64,000 nucleotides of DNA. It comes from Erwinia_E haradaeae_B. GTDB lineage: Bacteria; Pseudomonadota; Gammaproteobacteria; Enterobacterales; Enterobacteriaceae. Made by a program: the position numbers and the translations under genes. The notes beneath the pieces are model-generated. The model had not been told where the DNA came from. It saw nothing but the letters and a program-made list of their open reading frames with translations, and ran no database searches. The stretch is taken from the NCBI RefSeq assembly GCF_900698985.1, contig NZ_LR217730.1, positions 1-64,000 of the forward strand. The letters run 5' to 3'. The first letter of the stretch is position 1; the number at the start of each line of letters is the position of its first letter. Positions 21,775 through 31,556 of the stretch are shown here, one piece after another.

Positions 21775-22650
21775 ATGAATCACTCTTATTTTATTTTTCC
21801 TAATATCGATCCAATTATTGTTTCACTTGGACCAGTGTCACTTCACTGGTATGGACTTATGTATTTAATAAGTTTTATATTAATTCGGTGGATAGCAGTA
21901 CATAGAGCTAGTCAATGCAAAAATTTTTTATTTAAAAAAAATATAGACGATCTTCTATCCATTGGCTTTTTAGGGGTATTCATTGGAGGTCGCCTTGGGT
22001 ATATGCTATTCTATAATCTTCCTGTGCTACTAAGTGATCCTTTATCTATTTTTAAAATATGGAATGGAGGAATGTCGTTTCATGGAGGTTTAATAGGAGT
22101 TATTATAGGAATGTGGGTGTTTTCTCATCAGATACAACGTCACTTTTTTCAAGTATCTGATTTCATAGCCCCTCTCATTCCCATTGGACTAGGCGCAGGT
22201 CGCCTTGGGAACTACATCAATGGTGAATTATGGGGAAGAGTTAACACTCACTTACCATGGGCTACACTATTTCCTGGATCTTATAGTGAAGATATTAAAA
22301 TAGCTGCTATTCATCCAGAATGGCAACAACTACTCCTAAATTATGGAGTACTTCCACGTCACCCTTCTCAGTTATACGAAGCCATTTTAGAAGGTTTTGT
22401 TTTATTTATTATTTTAAATTTATTTGTTTTTAATCGAAATCGTCCTCTAGGCGCTATGTCTGGATTATTTTTAGTTAGCTATAGCATTTCTAGAATCACT
22501 GTAGAACTGTTTCGACAACCTGATCCACAAATTGGTTTATTTTATGGTATTAGTATGGGGCAAATTCTATCTATCCCAATGATGATTTCAGGGGTCCTAA
22601 TTATAATTTGGGCTTATTATAACCATCGCATAAATAAAGATAATCACTGA
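21775..22650 (+). CDS. lgt: Phosphatidylglycerol--prolipoprotein diacylglyceryl transferase
   Basis: Lgt is an inner-membrane enzyme that attaches diacylglycerol to the lipobox cysteine of prolipoproteins. The 291-aa product has the same length as E. coli Lgt, with about seven hydrophobic segments. Family signatures are HWYGLMYL near residue 24, MSFHGGLIG near residue 100 (essential His) and GRLGNYINGELWGR near residue 143 (essential Arg). thyA, which follows lgt in E. coli, is absent here. Presence of lgt implies that lipoproteins and an envelope are still made. Confidence 0.97.
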   Translation: MNHSYFIFPNIDPIIVSLGPVSLHWYGLMYLISFILIRWIAVHRASQCKNFLFKKNIDDLLSIGFLGVFIGGRLGYMLFYNLPVLLSDPLSIFKIWNGGMSFHGGLIGVIIGMWVFSHQIQRHFFQVSDFIAPLIPIGLGAGRLGNYINGELWGRVNTHLPWATLFPGSYSEDIKIAAIHPEWQQLLLNYGVLPRHPSQLYEAILEGFVLFIILNLFVFNRNRPLGAMSGLFLVSYSISRITVELFRQPDPQIGLFYGISMGQILSIPMMISGVLIIIWAYYNHRINKDNH

Positions 22651-23619
22651 TTATCCACTAAACTAATATTGTGTTATATTTAATATAGTAAAATTAAATA
22701 TATGCACCTCTATTGTTTTTGTTCAAAAACTACAAAAATATAAAAATTTTTTAATATATAATTAATATTTATTTTTATATCTCATTCTTAAAGTTGATGA
22801 TAACATAAATCTTGTTTTGATTATTTATAAATCTGTCTATACTAGATGGCATCTACTATTTTAAACATATACACACTTAAAATTTTCATATCATATAAAA
22901 CTTCTCTCTAAGGTGTTAATTAGTTTTAACTATAACAATACTTTTATCTTGTAAAGACTATGGGTATATAAAAGTCTATTTCTTTAATCTGAAATTAAAA
23001 ACTATTTAATTGCATTTAAAACGAAAAATATATTTCATATTATAATTTCCTAAAACGTATTTTTAATACAAATATAAGCTAATAAATAAACTAAAAAACT
23101 ATTAGTTATATGACCTATTCTCTTATAAATTATGAGGTCACACTTAAACTTGTTCGATAAAGATATCTCTTTTATTTTCAAATAAGTTCTATGCTATTAT
23201 GATTATTAACATAAAAATATTATACAATATAATATTTAAGTTACACGCATATTACAACACCTTATAAGAATATATAAAAATCGTGAATAACTTATTTTAT
23301 CTTGAACATAACTATAAAACTATAGAATTATATATTTCATATTATGCTATAATTTTATTAATTATAAATAATGCACTTATTTTTAAGAAAATATCTAAAA
23401 ATTAATACTTTAAAAAATAAAATATATCTTTTATCACATAAAAAATTCAGTATATACTAACCTCACTGAAAATAAGAGATAAGTATTACGCATATTGAAT
23501 ACATAAAAGAATCTATTGTCACCAATAAAACACCAATAATACTTTACAACCAATTCTAATTTCTTGGTATAGCATGATCGATATCCAATTAAACGCTCTG
23601 AATAACGTGAGTATTATTT
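22651..23619. other. Spacer between lgt and polA
   Basis: This is 969 nt of AT-rich sequence. A 10-bp perfect inverted repeat with arms 22675-22684 and 22693-22702, 25 nt after the lgt stop, may end lgt transcription. A one-mismatch DnaA-box-like 9-mer lies at 22651-22659 but is isolated. No gene was found. Confidence 0.45.
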
Positions 23620-24528
23620 ATGGCTAATTTTTTAGACAATTCCCTTATTCTAGTTGATGCCTTTTCATATTTGTATCGTGCTTATTATGCTTGTCCTCGT
23701 CTAAGTACGTCGTATGGTTTTCCAACCGGTGCGATCTACGGTATGTTAAATATGCTCCGTGCTTTAATATGTAAATATCAACCTACTTATATTGCTATTA
23801 TATTTGATGTAAAAGGAAAAACATTTCGCGATGATATTTTTACACAATATAAAAGTCATCGTCCATTAATGCCAGATGATCTTTGTGTTCAATTAGAGCC
23901 TTTAAATGAAATTATTAGCGCTATGGGTTTACCAATACTAGCTATTCCTGGCGTTGAGGCAGATGATGTAATAGGTACTTTAGCATTAGAGGCAGAAACA
24001 TTAGGTAACACCGTATTAATTAGCACAAGTGATAAAGATATGGCTCAATTAGTAACACACAAAATTCATTTAATGAATACAATGAATAATACCATTCTTG
24101 GACCAGAAGAGATAATAAAAAAATATGGTGTCCCACCTATGCTAATAATCGACTTGCTTGCCCTCATGGGTGATGCATCTGATAATATTCCAGGAGTCCA
24201 AGGAATTGGTCACAAAACTGCTATTGCGTTACTGCAAAAATTTAATGGTATTAAAGCTATTTATAAAAATTTAGAAACGACATCATCTCTTGCTATTTAT
24301 AACTCTCAAAATATAATAAAAAAATTAAAAAAATATAAAAATGAGGCTTTCCTGTCTTATCAGCTAGCTATGATTAATACTAATGTAACACTTAATATTA
24401 CCAGCAATCAGTTAATTCCAAAAAATCCAAATATAGATAATCTTTTATCATTATTTAAAAAATTTGAATTAAATAAATGGATAACTCATTTAGATAATAA
24501 AAAATTATGGTGCTCACATAAAAAATGA
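23620..24528 (+). CDS. polA: DNA polymerase I, 5'-3' exonuclease part (first half of split polA)
   Basis: This 302-aa ORF corresponds to the 5' nuclease domain of E. coli Pol I (about residues 1-323), which removes RNA primers and flaps. The metal-binding acidic residues are kept: Asp13 in LILVDAF, IFDVKGKTFRDD near residue 63, GVEADDVIG near 110-118, STSDKDMA near 138 and MGDASDNIPGV near 185. The frame ends at a TGA at 24526-24528, right after the helix that closes the domain. An A6 run precedes the stop, and the ATG of the Klenow ORF overlaps it (ATGA). Whether two proteins or one slipped fusion are made cannot be told from sequence. The domain itself looks intact. Confidence 0.9.
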   Translation: MANFLDNSLILVDAFSYLYRAYYACPRLSTSYGFPTGAIYGMLNMLRALICKYQPTYIAIIFDVKGKTFRDDIFTQYKSHRPLMPDDLCVQLEPLNEIISAMGLPILAIPGVEADDVIGTLALEAETLGNTVLISTSDKDMAQLVTHKIHLMNTMNNTILGPEEIIKKYGVPPMLIIDLLALMGDASDNIPGVQGIGHKTAIALLQKFNGIKAIYKNLETTSSLAIYNSQNIIKKLKKYKNEAFLSYQLAMINTNVTLNITSNQLIPKNPNIDNLLSLFKKFELNKWITHLDNKKLWCSHKK

Positions 24529-26411
24529 ACTTACGAAAACCAAAGGCCATTACCTCCAAAAATCCTATAATAAGATCAGAGATATACAATCCAGAAATTT
24601 CAAATACCTATTTTACTATTCTAGATCCAGTCACTTTTTCTTTCTGGTTAAGTAGATTAAAACACAGTAAATGTTTTGCATTAAATTTAGAAACAAATTC
24701 AGTAGACACTCTAACAGCTAGTATTATTGGATGCTCTTTTTCAATGATACCAGGTGAAGCAGCCTATGTACCAATATTACATGATTATCCAAATGCTCCT
24801 GCTCAATTAGCTTACCAAGATGTCCTTTTGGCCCTAAAACCTCTTTTAGAAAATACAAAAATTGCAAAAATTGGAAAAAATCTTAAATTTGATCGCGGAA
24901 TTTTAAAAAGACACAATATTGAATTAAAAGGTATGTGCTTTGATACAAAACTGGAATCTTATGCATTAAATAGTATAAACAATGGACATGATATATATAC
25001 ATTAGCACAAAGATGGTTAGGCTATGATTTAACATTACTTAATAAAATTACTCAAGAGGGTAAAAATCAACTAACGTTTAGTAAGTTATCTCTTACAGAA
25101 GCAACTCATTATGCAGCAAGCCGTGCAGATATTACATTACAGTTACATTACAAAATGTGGAAAGAACTAGAAAAAAAACAAGGTCCTAAGCATATATTTG
25201 AACAAATTGAAATGCCACTGATTCCTGTTTTATCACGCATAGAACAACATGGAGTCTTAATTAATCAGCATTTATTATCTGAGTGCTCCCAAGAAATTGG
25301 TGATCGTCTAATTAAGTTAGAATTAAAAGCACACAAACTAGCCGGAGAATCATTTAATCTAGACTCACCAAAACAATTAAAAAATATTTTATTTTATAAG
25401 AATGGTCTAAAATCACTTAAAAAAACGGCTAATGGTAATTTATCTACCAGTGAAGAAGTACTTTCTAAGCTAGCAATAGAACATCCACTGCCCCAAGTAA
25501 TCTTAGAATATCGTAGTCTGTCTAAAATTAAATCCACTTACACAGATAAACTGCCCCGTATGATTCACCCAGAGACTCAACGAATACATACATCTTATCA
25601 CCAAGCGGTTACAGTAACCGGACGTCTTTCTTCTAGTAATCCAAACCTACAAAGCATCCCAGCTCGAAGCAGTGAAGGACGTCGCATTAGACAAGCATTT
25701 ACAGCTGCTCAAGGAAACTGTCTTATAGCTGCGGATTATTCACAAATCGAATTACGTATTATGGCACATTTCTCACAAGATATAGGTCTTCTATCAGCAT
25801 TTTCTAAAGAACAAGATATTCATTGCGCTACAGCTTCAGAAGTATTCGGAATTGCTTTTGCAAAAGTTAGCAAAGAACAAAGACAACGAGCTAAAACAAT
25901 TAATTTTGGTTTAATATATGGCATGAGTCCTTTTGGTTTAGCACGTCAACTACATATTAGTGTCAAAGAAGCCAAAATATATGTAGATTGTTATTTTGAA
26001 CGATATCCTGGAGTTTTCCAATATATGAAAAATACTCGTGAACAAGCTTTAGAAAATGGTTATGTTTCAACACTATATGGTCGCCGCTTATATTTACCAA
26101 ATATTCAAGATAAAAACATTATGCGTCGCAAAGCAGCAGAACGCGCAGCTATTAATGCGCCAATGCAAGGAACGGCAGCCGATATAATTAAACGCACTAT
26201 GATTAATATTGATAAATGGCTCTTACAACAAAAAAAACCAGCGTTCAAGATGATTATGCAGGTGCATGACGAATTAGTTTTTGAAGCACAAACAGATACT
26301 GTAAAAGAAGCTTCTATAAAGATTTGCTCCATAATGGAAAATAGTGAAAATCTTGATGTACCACTACGTGTAGATATTGGAGTGGGAAAAAATTGGGACC
26401 AAGCTCATTAA
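24525..26411 (+). CDS. polA: DNA polymerase I, Klenow part (second half of split polA)
   Basis: This 628-aa ORF aligns with E. coli Pol I from about residue 302 to its C terminus at a constant offset of 301. The polymerase domain is intact: DYSQIELRIMAH (motif A), RAKTINFGLIYGM (motif B) and QVHDELVFE (motif C). In the 3'-5' exonuclease domain two metal ligands are lost: residue 54 is Asn where E. coli has Asp355, and residue 200 is Arg where E. coli has Asp501. Glu357 (here Glu56) and Asp424 (here Asp123) remain. Proofreading is therefore predicted to be lost. Its start overlaps the stop of the 5' nuclease ORF by four bases, giving coupled translation or a frame change at an A6 run. Confidence 0.92.
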   Translation: MNLRKPKAITSKNPIIRSEIYNPEISNTYFTILDPVTFSFWLSRLKHSKCFALNLETNSVDTLTASIIGCSFSMIPGEAAYVPILHDYPNAPAQLAYQDVLLALKPLLENTKIAKIGKNLKFDRGILKRHNIELKGMCFDTKLESYALNSINNGHDIYTLAQRWLGYDLTLLNKITQEGKNQLTFSKLSLTEATHYAASRADITLQLHYKMWKELEKKQGPKHIFEQIEMPLIPVLSRIEQHGVLINQHLLSECSQEIGDRLIKLELKAHKLAGESFNLDSPKQLKNILFYKNGLKSLKKTANGNLSTSEEVLSKLAIEHPLPQVILEYRSLSKIKSTYTDKLPRMIHPETQRIHTSYHQAVTVTGRLSSSNPNLQSIPARSSEGRRIRQAFTAAQGNCLIAADYSQIELRIMAHFSQDIGLLSAFSKEQDIHCATASEVFGIAFAKVSKEQRQRAKTINFGLIYGMSPFGLARQLHISVKEAKIYVDCYFERYPGVFQYMKNTREQALENGYVSTLYGRRLYLPNIQDKNIMRRKAAERAAINAPMQGTAADIIKRTMINIDKWLLQQKKPAFKMIMQVHDELVFEAQTDTVKEASIKICSIMENSENLDVPLRVDIGVGKNWDQAH

Positions 26412-26708
26412 AATTATCATTAGTAAAACTTAAAATGAATATAACTAACTGATCATCTAATATAAATCTTTATATATATCCTTACAGTAATATTTTTATA
26501 TATACACTATTAAGAATATCTTTTTTCTTAATATAAACTAAACTATAAACTTGATAAAATAAAAAAAATAAATAAATGACTATACTTTAAAAAATATAAT
26601 CAGCAAATAACACAAACGAGCATTACTATAATAAAAAACATACAATTATGCTAATTTTGTATTAAATTAAAAAATCTATTGCATATCTAGAACGAGGAAA
26701 AAGCTGTT
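26412..26708. other. Spacer between polA and purM
   Basis: This 297-nt AT-rich stretch holds no ORF. The purM ribosome site (GAGG) lies in its last 20 bases. Confidence 0.45.
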
Positions 26709-27746
26709 ATGAATAAAGATTCACTTAACTATAAAGATTCAGGGGTAGACATCCATAAAAGCAATACCTTTGTAAAACACCTCAAAGAAATTGCAAAAAA
26801 AACCTCTCGCGCAGAAGTAATACAAGGACCAGGTGGTTTTGCAGCTTTATGTGCTATACCAAAAAAATATCGCGAACCAATCTTAGTATCTAGTACAGAC
26901 GGAGTAGGTACTAAAATGAAATTAGCCATGCAATTTCAACTTTATGAGACAATTGGTATTGATGTAGTAGCTATGTGTGTAAATGATATAATCGTATTAG
27001 GTGCAGAGCCACTCTTTTTCTTAGATTACTATGCAACTAGTCATATTAAAATTGACACCATTACTTCTATCATAAATGGTATTACTAAAGGTTGCCTAAA
27101 ATCAGGTTGCTCTCTAATTGGCGGTGAAACAGCTGAAATGCCAGGGATATATAATGGTGAAGATTATGATATAGCAGGTTTTTGTGTTGGAATAGTAGAA
27201 AAGGAAAAAATTATTAATGGAAAAAAAATAACAGATGGTGATATATTAATTGCACTTAGCTCCAGTGGTCCACATGCAAATGGATACTCTCTGATTCATA
27301 AAATTATCAATAATAATAATATTGATATACAAAAAACCTGCATAAAAGGTAAACCTCTAATAAATGAGTTACTAAAACCAACTCGAATTTATGTAAAAAA
27401 TATCCTAACCTTACTCGAAAAAATGGAACTACATGCTATTATTCATCTCACTGGAGGCGGATTCTGGGATAATATCCCCCGAGTACTACCAGATCATACT
27501 CAAGCGATCCTAAATGAATCTACCTGGGAATGGCCAGAAATATTTAAGTGGATTCAAAAATCGGGAAATATTAGTCGTTTTGATATGTATCATACCTTTA
27601 ACTGTGGTGTTGGCATGATAATTGCATTGCATCCTTCATTAGCAGATAAAGCATTAAAAAAAATGACTGATTATGGCGAAATAGCTTGGAAAATCGGCGT
27701 AATTAAAAACTCAAACTCTAATACTCGTGTAGTAATGAACCCATGA
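26709..27746 (+). CDS. purM: Phosphoribosylformylglycinamidine cyclo-ligase (AIR synthetase)
   Basis: PurM closes FGAM to AIR with ATP, the step after PurL. At 345 aa it has the E. coli length. The AIRS-family motifs are visible: STDGVGTK near residue 65, MCVNDIIVLGAEPLFFLDYYAT near residue 89, GGETAEMPG near residue 138 and LTGGGFWDNIPR near residue 245. It overlaps purN by four bases (ATGA at 27743-27746), as in the enterobacterial purMN operon. Confidence 0.98.
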   Translation: MNKDSLNYKDSGVDIHKSNTFVKHLKEIAKKTSRAEVIQGPGGFAALCAIPKKYREPILVSSTDGVGTKMKLAMQFQLYETIGIDVVAMCVNDIIVLGAEPLFFLDYYATSHIKIDTITSIINGITKGCLKSGCSLIGGETAEMPGIYNGEDYDIAGFCVGIVEKEKIINGKKITDGDILIALSSSGPHANGYSLIHKIINNNNIDIQKTCIKGKPLINELLKPTRIYVKNILTLLEKMELHAIIHLTGGGFWDNIPRVLPDHTQAILNESTWEWPEIFKWIQKSGNISRFDMYHTFNCGVGMIIALHPSLADKALKKMTDYGEIAWKIGVIKNSNSNTRVVMNP

Positions 27747-28381
27747 AACACATAGTCATACTAGTATCTGGAAATGGTACTAACTTGCAAGCTATATTAA
27801 ATGCCCATCATACTACAAAAATCACTAGCAAGATAATAGCTGTTATTAGTAATAACTCTAACGCTTTTGCTATCAAACGGGCACAGCTAGCTCAAATTAC
27901 TACTCATATAGTATCAGATAAACAATACAAAAAATTAGAATTATTCAATAAAATATTAATAAAAACAGTAAAAATTTATAATCCAGACTTAATAGTACTA
28001 GCTGGTTATATGCGTATCTTAAATATAGAATTTGTTACACACTATGCCGGAAAAATACTTAATATTCATCCTTCCTTATTACCAAAATATCCAGGTCTTA
28101 ACACACATCAACGTGCAATAGAAAATGGTGAAAAACAACATGGAACCTCTATACATTTTGTTACTGAACAATTAGATAGTGGACCAATTATTTTACAAGT
28201 AGCAGTCCCAATATTCTATACTGATACTAAACATACCCTAAAAATGCGAGTAAAATATCAAGAAAATATCATCTATCCGCGTGTCATACAATGGTTTATT
28301 GATGGTCGTTTAGAAATGCGTGAAAATTCAGCTTGGTTAGATGGAAAAAAACTACCTAATACAGGTTATAAAAAAAATTAA
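27743..28381 (+). CDS. purN: Phosphoribosylglycinamide formyltransferase 1
   Basis: PurN transfers a formyl group from 10-formyl-tetrahydrofolate to GAR, the third purine step. The 212-aa product equals E. coli PurN. It shows the SGNGTNLQAI phosphate loop near residue 9, the AGYMRIL block near residue 88, the catalytic INP-like region NIHPSLLPKYPG with Asn and His near residues 106-108, and the LDSGPIILQ segment with the conserved Asp near 144. It is the second gene of purMN and is followed by the large composition-switch spacer. Confidence 0.97.
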   Translation: MKHIVILVSGNGTNLQAILNAHHTTKITSKIIAVISNNSNAFAIKRAQLAQITTHIVSDKQYKKLELFNKILIKTVKIYNPDLIVLAGYMRILNIEFVTHYAGKILNIHPSLLPKYPGLNTHQRAIENGEKQHGTSIHFVTEQLDSGPIILQVAVPIFYTDTKHTLKMRVKYQENIIYPRVIQWFIDGRLEMRENSAWLDGKKLPNTGYKKN

Positions 28382-29799
28382 ATTAATAAAAATAAAAAAA
28401 TAAAAAACTATAAAAATTAAACGATTACAAAATAAAAATTATAATTCTATATGATCTAATCAATACAAAAAATATCATATATACACTAGAATTGATTTTT
28501 TATTAATTACATATTAAAAAATAAATTTTATACTAATTATATATATTCATTCATTCTGTATAGTAACAATTAACTTAAAATTTTTAAGAAATATTATTTA
28601 AAGAATATTTTTTATTTTTAAATAACGATATATAAATAATTTATTATAGTAAATTATTTCAACATAACTAATAATTATATTAACATAATTATAAATAACA
28701 ATATAAAATATTGAATACAAAATTAACAATAATCTTATATAACATAATAATTTTTATAAAAAAATTATTTAAGAAAAGTTTTTTTTGAGAAATAAAAATA
28801 TTTACAATTATAATACATAAAATAATACATTTAAATATCAATTTTTACAATACTTATATATTAATTAATTTAATAAAAAAATTATTCTTTTATGTCTTTT
28901 TCTATCCTTCTTTCACACAAAATATCAAAATATATAATTTTATATCTGAAGAAAAAAATTTTTTATTAAAATTATTTGTTAATGTTTTGATATATATTTA
29001 TAATATATTATAAAACAAAAATCACTGTTACCGATCATCATCTCTAACAAAAAATAAAATATCTTAAACAATAAAAATTAATTTATAACACACAATTTAT
29101 TATATTTACCTATAATAAAAAACAATTCTTTTAAAGAATATTATAAATTTTAAAAAAATATCCTAAAAGTACTATACAAAATTATTTTTAAATCTTTTTT
29201 AAATATGTTTATTATTCATTAGCTAAAAGATATTCTATTAATTCATATTAACACATAACTTAATAAATTCATAAAATCTAATAATAAAACTTTGTCATTA
29301 AAGTATCTTATATCATTATAAATGATAAATATTAGATACTATTTTTAAAATCTGAAAATATAATATTTTCTATAATTAATCTAAAATAAAAAAAAATACT
29401 ATGAATTTTTATATATAAAATATTAATTAAAAATTTTAGCTCCTAAATACATGTTTTAAATAAACACCTTTAGTATCCACTATTAAATTAAACAAAATTT
29501 ATTTAATTATATAGATTTTTATTAATTTAAGATTAATAATCCACACAATATACATAATAATCAAAAATAAAAAATTCACACAAAATTCTATCGAAAATTA
29601 TAATTAAAATATCAAAGACTTATATTATATATATATACTTAAAAGATAAAAAATAAATTTAATCAATAGTGATCATAAAAAAATCAGTATATATACATAT
29701 AAAATATAACCTAAAAATAAATAATAAAATATGTCCTTTATTCTTTATAAGAAAATAATAAAAAATATTATATATTTTTAATATCTATATGAACTTTAA

Positions 29800-29950
29800 T
29801 AAGCAATATATAATGCAAATTATATATTGCTTTTATAAAAAATAAATGCTAAAATATACCTAGCTTGTCTAGGACAATAGAATAAATAAATATTATTTAG
29901 TAACTTCTGAGTTCTTTAATTAAAAGAATTATAATGTAATTTAAGGTAAT
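29800..29950. other. Probable replication origin (strand-composition switch point)
   Basis: Counted by hand on the + strand: 29701-29760 has A33 T20 C5 G2; 29881-29940 has A27 T25 C3 G5; 29941-30000 has A20 T30 C3 G7; 30241-30300 has A20 T34 C0 G6. The change persists in coding and non-coding DNA on both sides. In most bacteria the leading strand is G/T-rich, so replication would run outward from here. No cluster of DnaA boxes is visible. One near match (one mismatch) lies at 29537-29545. dnaA is not in the window. Confidence 0.55.
29801..29832. repeat. 14-bp perfect hairpin at the composition switch
   Basis: Arms 29801-29814 and 29819-29832 are exact reverse complements around a GCAA tetraloop, followed by a short T run. 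It lies within 100 bp of the switch in strand composition. It could be an origin structure or a terminator. Confidence 0.6.
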
Positions 29951-30577
29951 TCAGGGTATGTAATTTCTTCAATTAAAATTTGTATATTATAATTTTTATT
30001 TAATGTGTATATTATTACATGTTACGGGGTTATTATATGGTTTATATTGCTCTTAATATTTTTTTATTTGTTTAAAATTTTTCTTGTAATTTAGTAGGTC
30101 ATATTATTAAATAATTTTATTTTATAGCGCGTAAGTTAATTTTTTTATTTTTTATATATAAAAAATATTTTATAGATTTATTTTTAGTTATGTAATTTTG
30201 ATTAATTATTAGTTTGTTTTTTTTTAATTTAGTATATTTATTTTTTTATTTTTTTAAATTTTTTAATGAAGGAGATTTATAAAAATTTTAGATAATTTTG
30301 TATTAGAAATTTTATGTATACACTTCATTATAATATATTTATTTACATAAAGATTTTATATTTTTGTATTTTTTTTATTTTGATTTGAAATTATTTAAAA
30401 TTTAATAATACTAATTATATATATTTTATATTAAAGATAGATTTTAATTTATGTAAAATTTTTTTATTAAGTTTTTTATCGTTAAAATATAGGTTAGTTT
30501 TTTATAGAAAAATTGTATATAAAAATTTTATTTATATAGAGGATTTTTAAATATTTATTAAAATAATAATATTAATA

Positions 30578-30606
30578 AATGATATATTATATGTTAATAT
30601 ATCATT
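30578..30606. repeat. 12-bp perfect hairpin in the T-rich side of the origin spacer
   Basis: Arms 30578-30589 and 30595-30606 are exact reverse complements with a 5-nt loop. It lies about 0.7 kb from the composition switch. Its function is unknown. Confidence 0.5.
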
Positions 30607-31545
30607 AAAAGATAAAATTTATGAGAGATTTATGAAAAATTGTGAGTTTATTAGTTTATTATAAGAAAAATTCTTATATAAAGTTTTAAATTTCTGAATG
30701 TTTAATTTTATTTTTATAATTTTTTAATTTATATTAAATAAAATATAAATTATTCTTAAATATTATTCATATAATAAAATAATATTTTTATGGCGAGAGT
30801 CAGATATAAATTAATGACCTTCGTTTTATGATTGAAACAAGTTATTAAACTTTTTCATTTTTGTATGTATAATGTGATATTATATATTAAATAATTTTTA
30901 TTTTAATTATTTTATTATATAGTTAGATAAAGATTAAAAAATCTTATTTATTTAATAATATTAATAAACTGATTATATATAAAAAATTTTAAAATGATTA
31001 TTAAATTACATTAAATTTACTTATATTAATTTATATTGATTAAATTTTTTTCTGATTGTATTATTTTAAGTTAAATAATTTTATATTTTGTCATTTTTAG
31101 TACATAATTATATAAAATTTTTGATTTTTATTAGGAATTTATTATATTATAGGAGTTTTTTAATTTAATAAAAATTTTAGTTATATCCATATAGAGTATT
31201 ATGTCTATGTAAGTTATATCAGACTTGTATATATTTTTATGGTAGATTCGCAAATTATTATATTATTTTTTTAGTTGAATTTTATCAATTAAGATATTTT
31301 TAGTTTTTTTTATCTTATTTATTTTTTTAATAGGATTTACTTTTAAAAAGATTACCATGGCTAGATACTAAGTAGTGGTATAGTACTTATTTTAATTTAA
31401 ATTTTTTTTTAAAATACTTTTCTTTATATAAAGATATTCACTATTTATGACAAGTTAGATAAGATTATTTTGTATAATATACTATTAATTTGAGACATTA
31501 GACTTTACTCAATTTAGAGCTCGGATTTTATGTATTATATTACTT

Positions 31546-31552
31546 ATGGAGA
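31546..31552 (+). promoter_or_regulatory. Ribosome binding site deciding the sppA start
   Basis: GGAG with flanking A lies about 5 nt before the ATG at 31557. This favours that start over the upstream in-frame ATG at 31530, which adds nine residues without family support. Confidence 0.6.
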
Positions 31553-31556
31553 ATCT

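Larger units (their letters stand above)
28382..31556. other. 3.2-kb gene-free region spanning the composition switch
   Basis: This is the longest spacer in the window and has no ORF on either strand. Up to about 29.88 kb the + strand is A- and C-rich, and from about 29.94 kb it is T- and G-rich. It contains a 14-bp hairpin at 29801-29832, a 5-bp GC hairpin at 29859-29873 and a 12-bp hairpin at 30578-30606. A short island near 30790-30840 is richer in GC and can be read as a 13-codon ATG frame, but I do not call a gene. The region is best explained as the replication origin area. Confidence 0.6.

Noticed and set aside
29537..29545. DnaA-box-like 9-mer TAATCCACA near the inferred origin
   Set aside because: It has one mismatch to the consensus and stands alone. 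Such matches are expected by chance (another lies at 22651-22659), so it is not counted as evidence for a DnaA-dependent origin.
30790..30832. 13-codon ATG frame in a GC-richer patch of the origin spacer
   Set aside because: Too short, without a ribosome site, and not similar to any known small protein.
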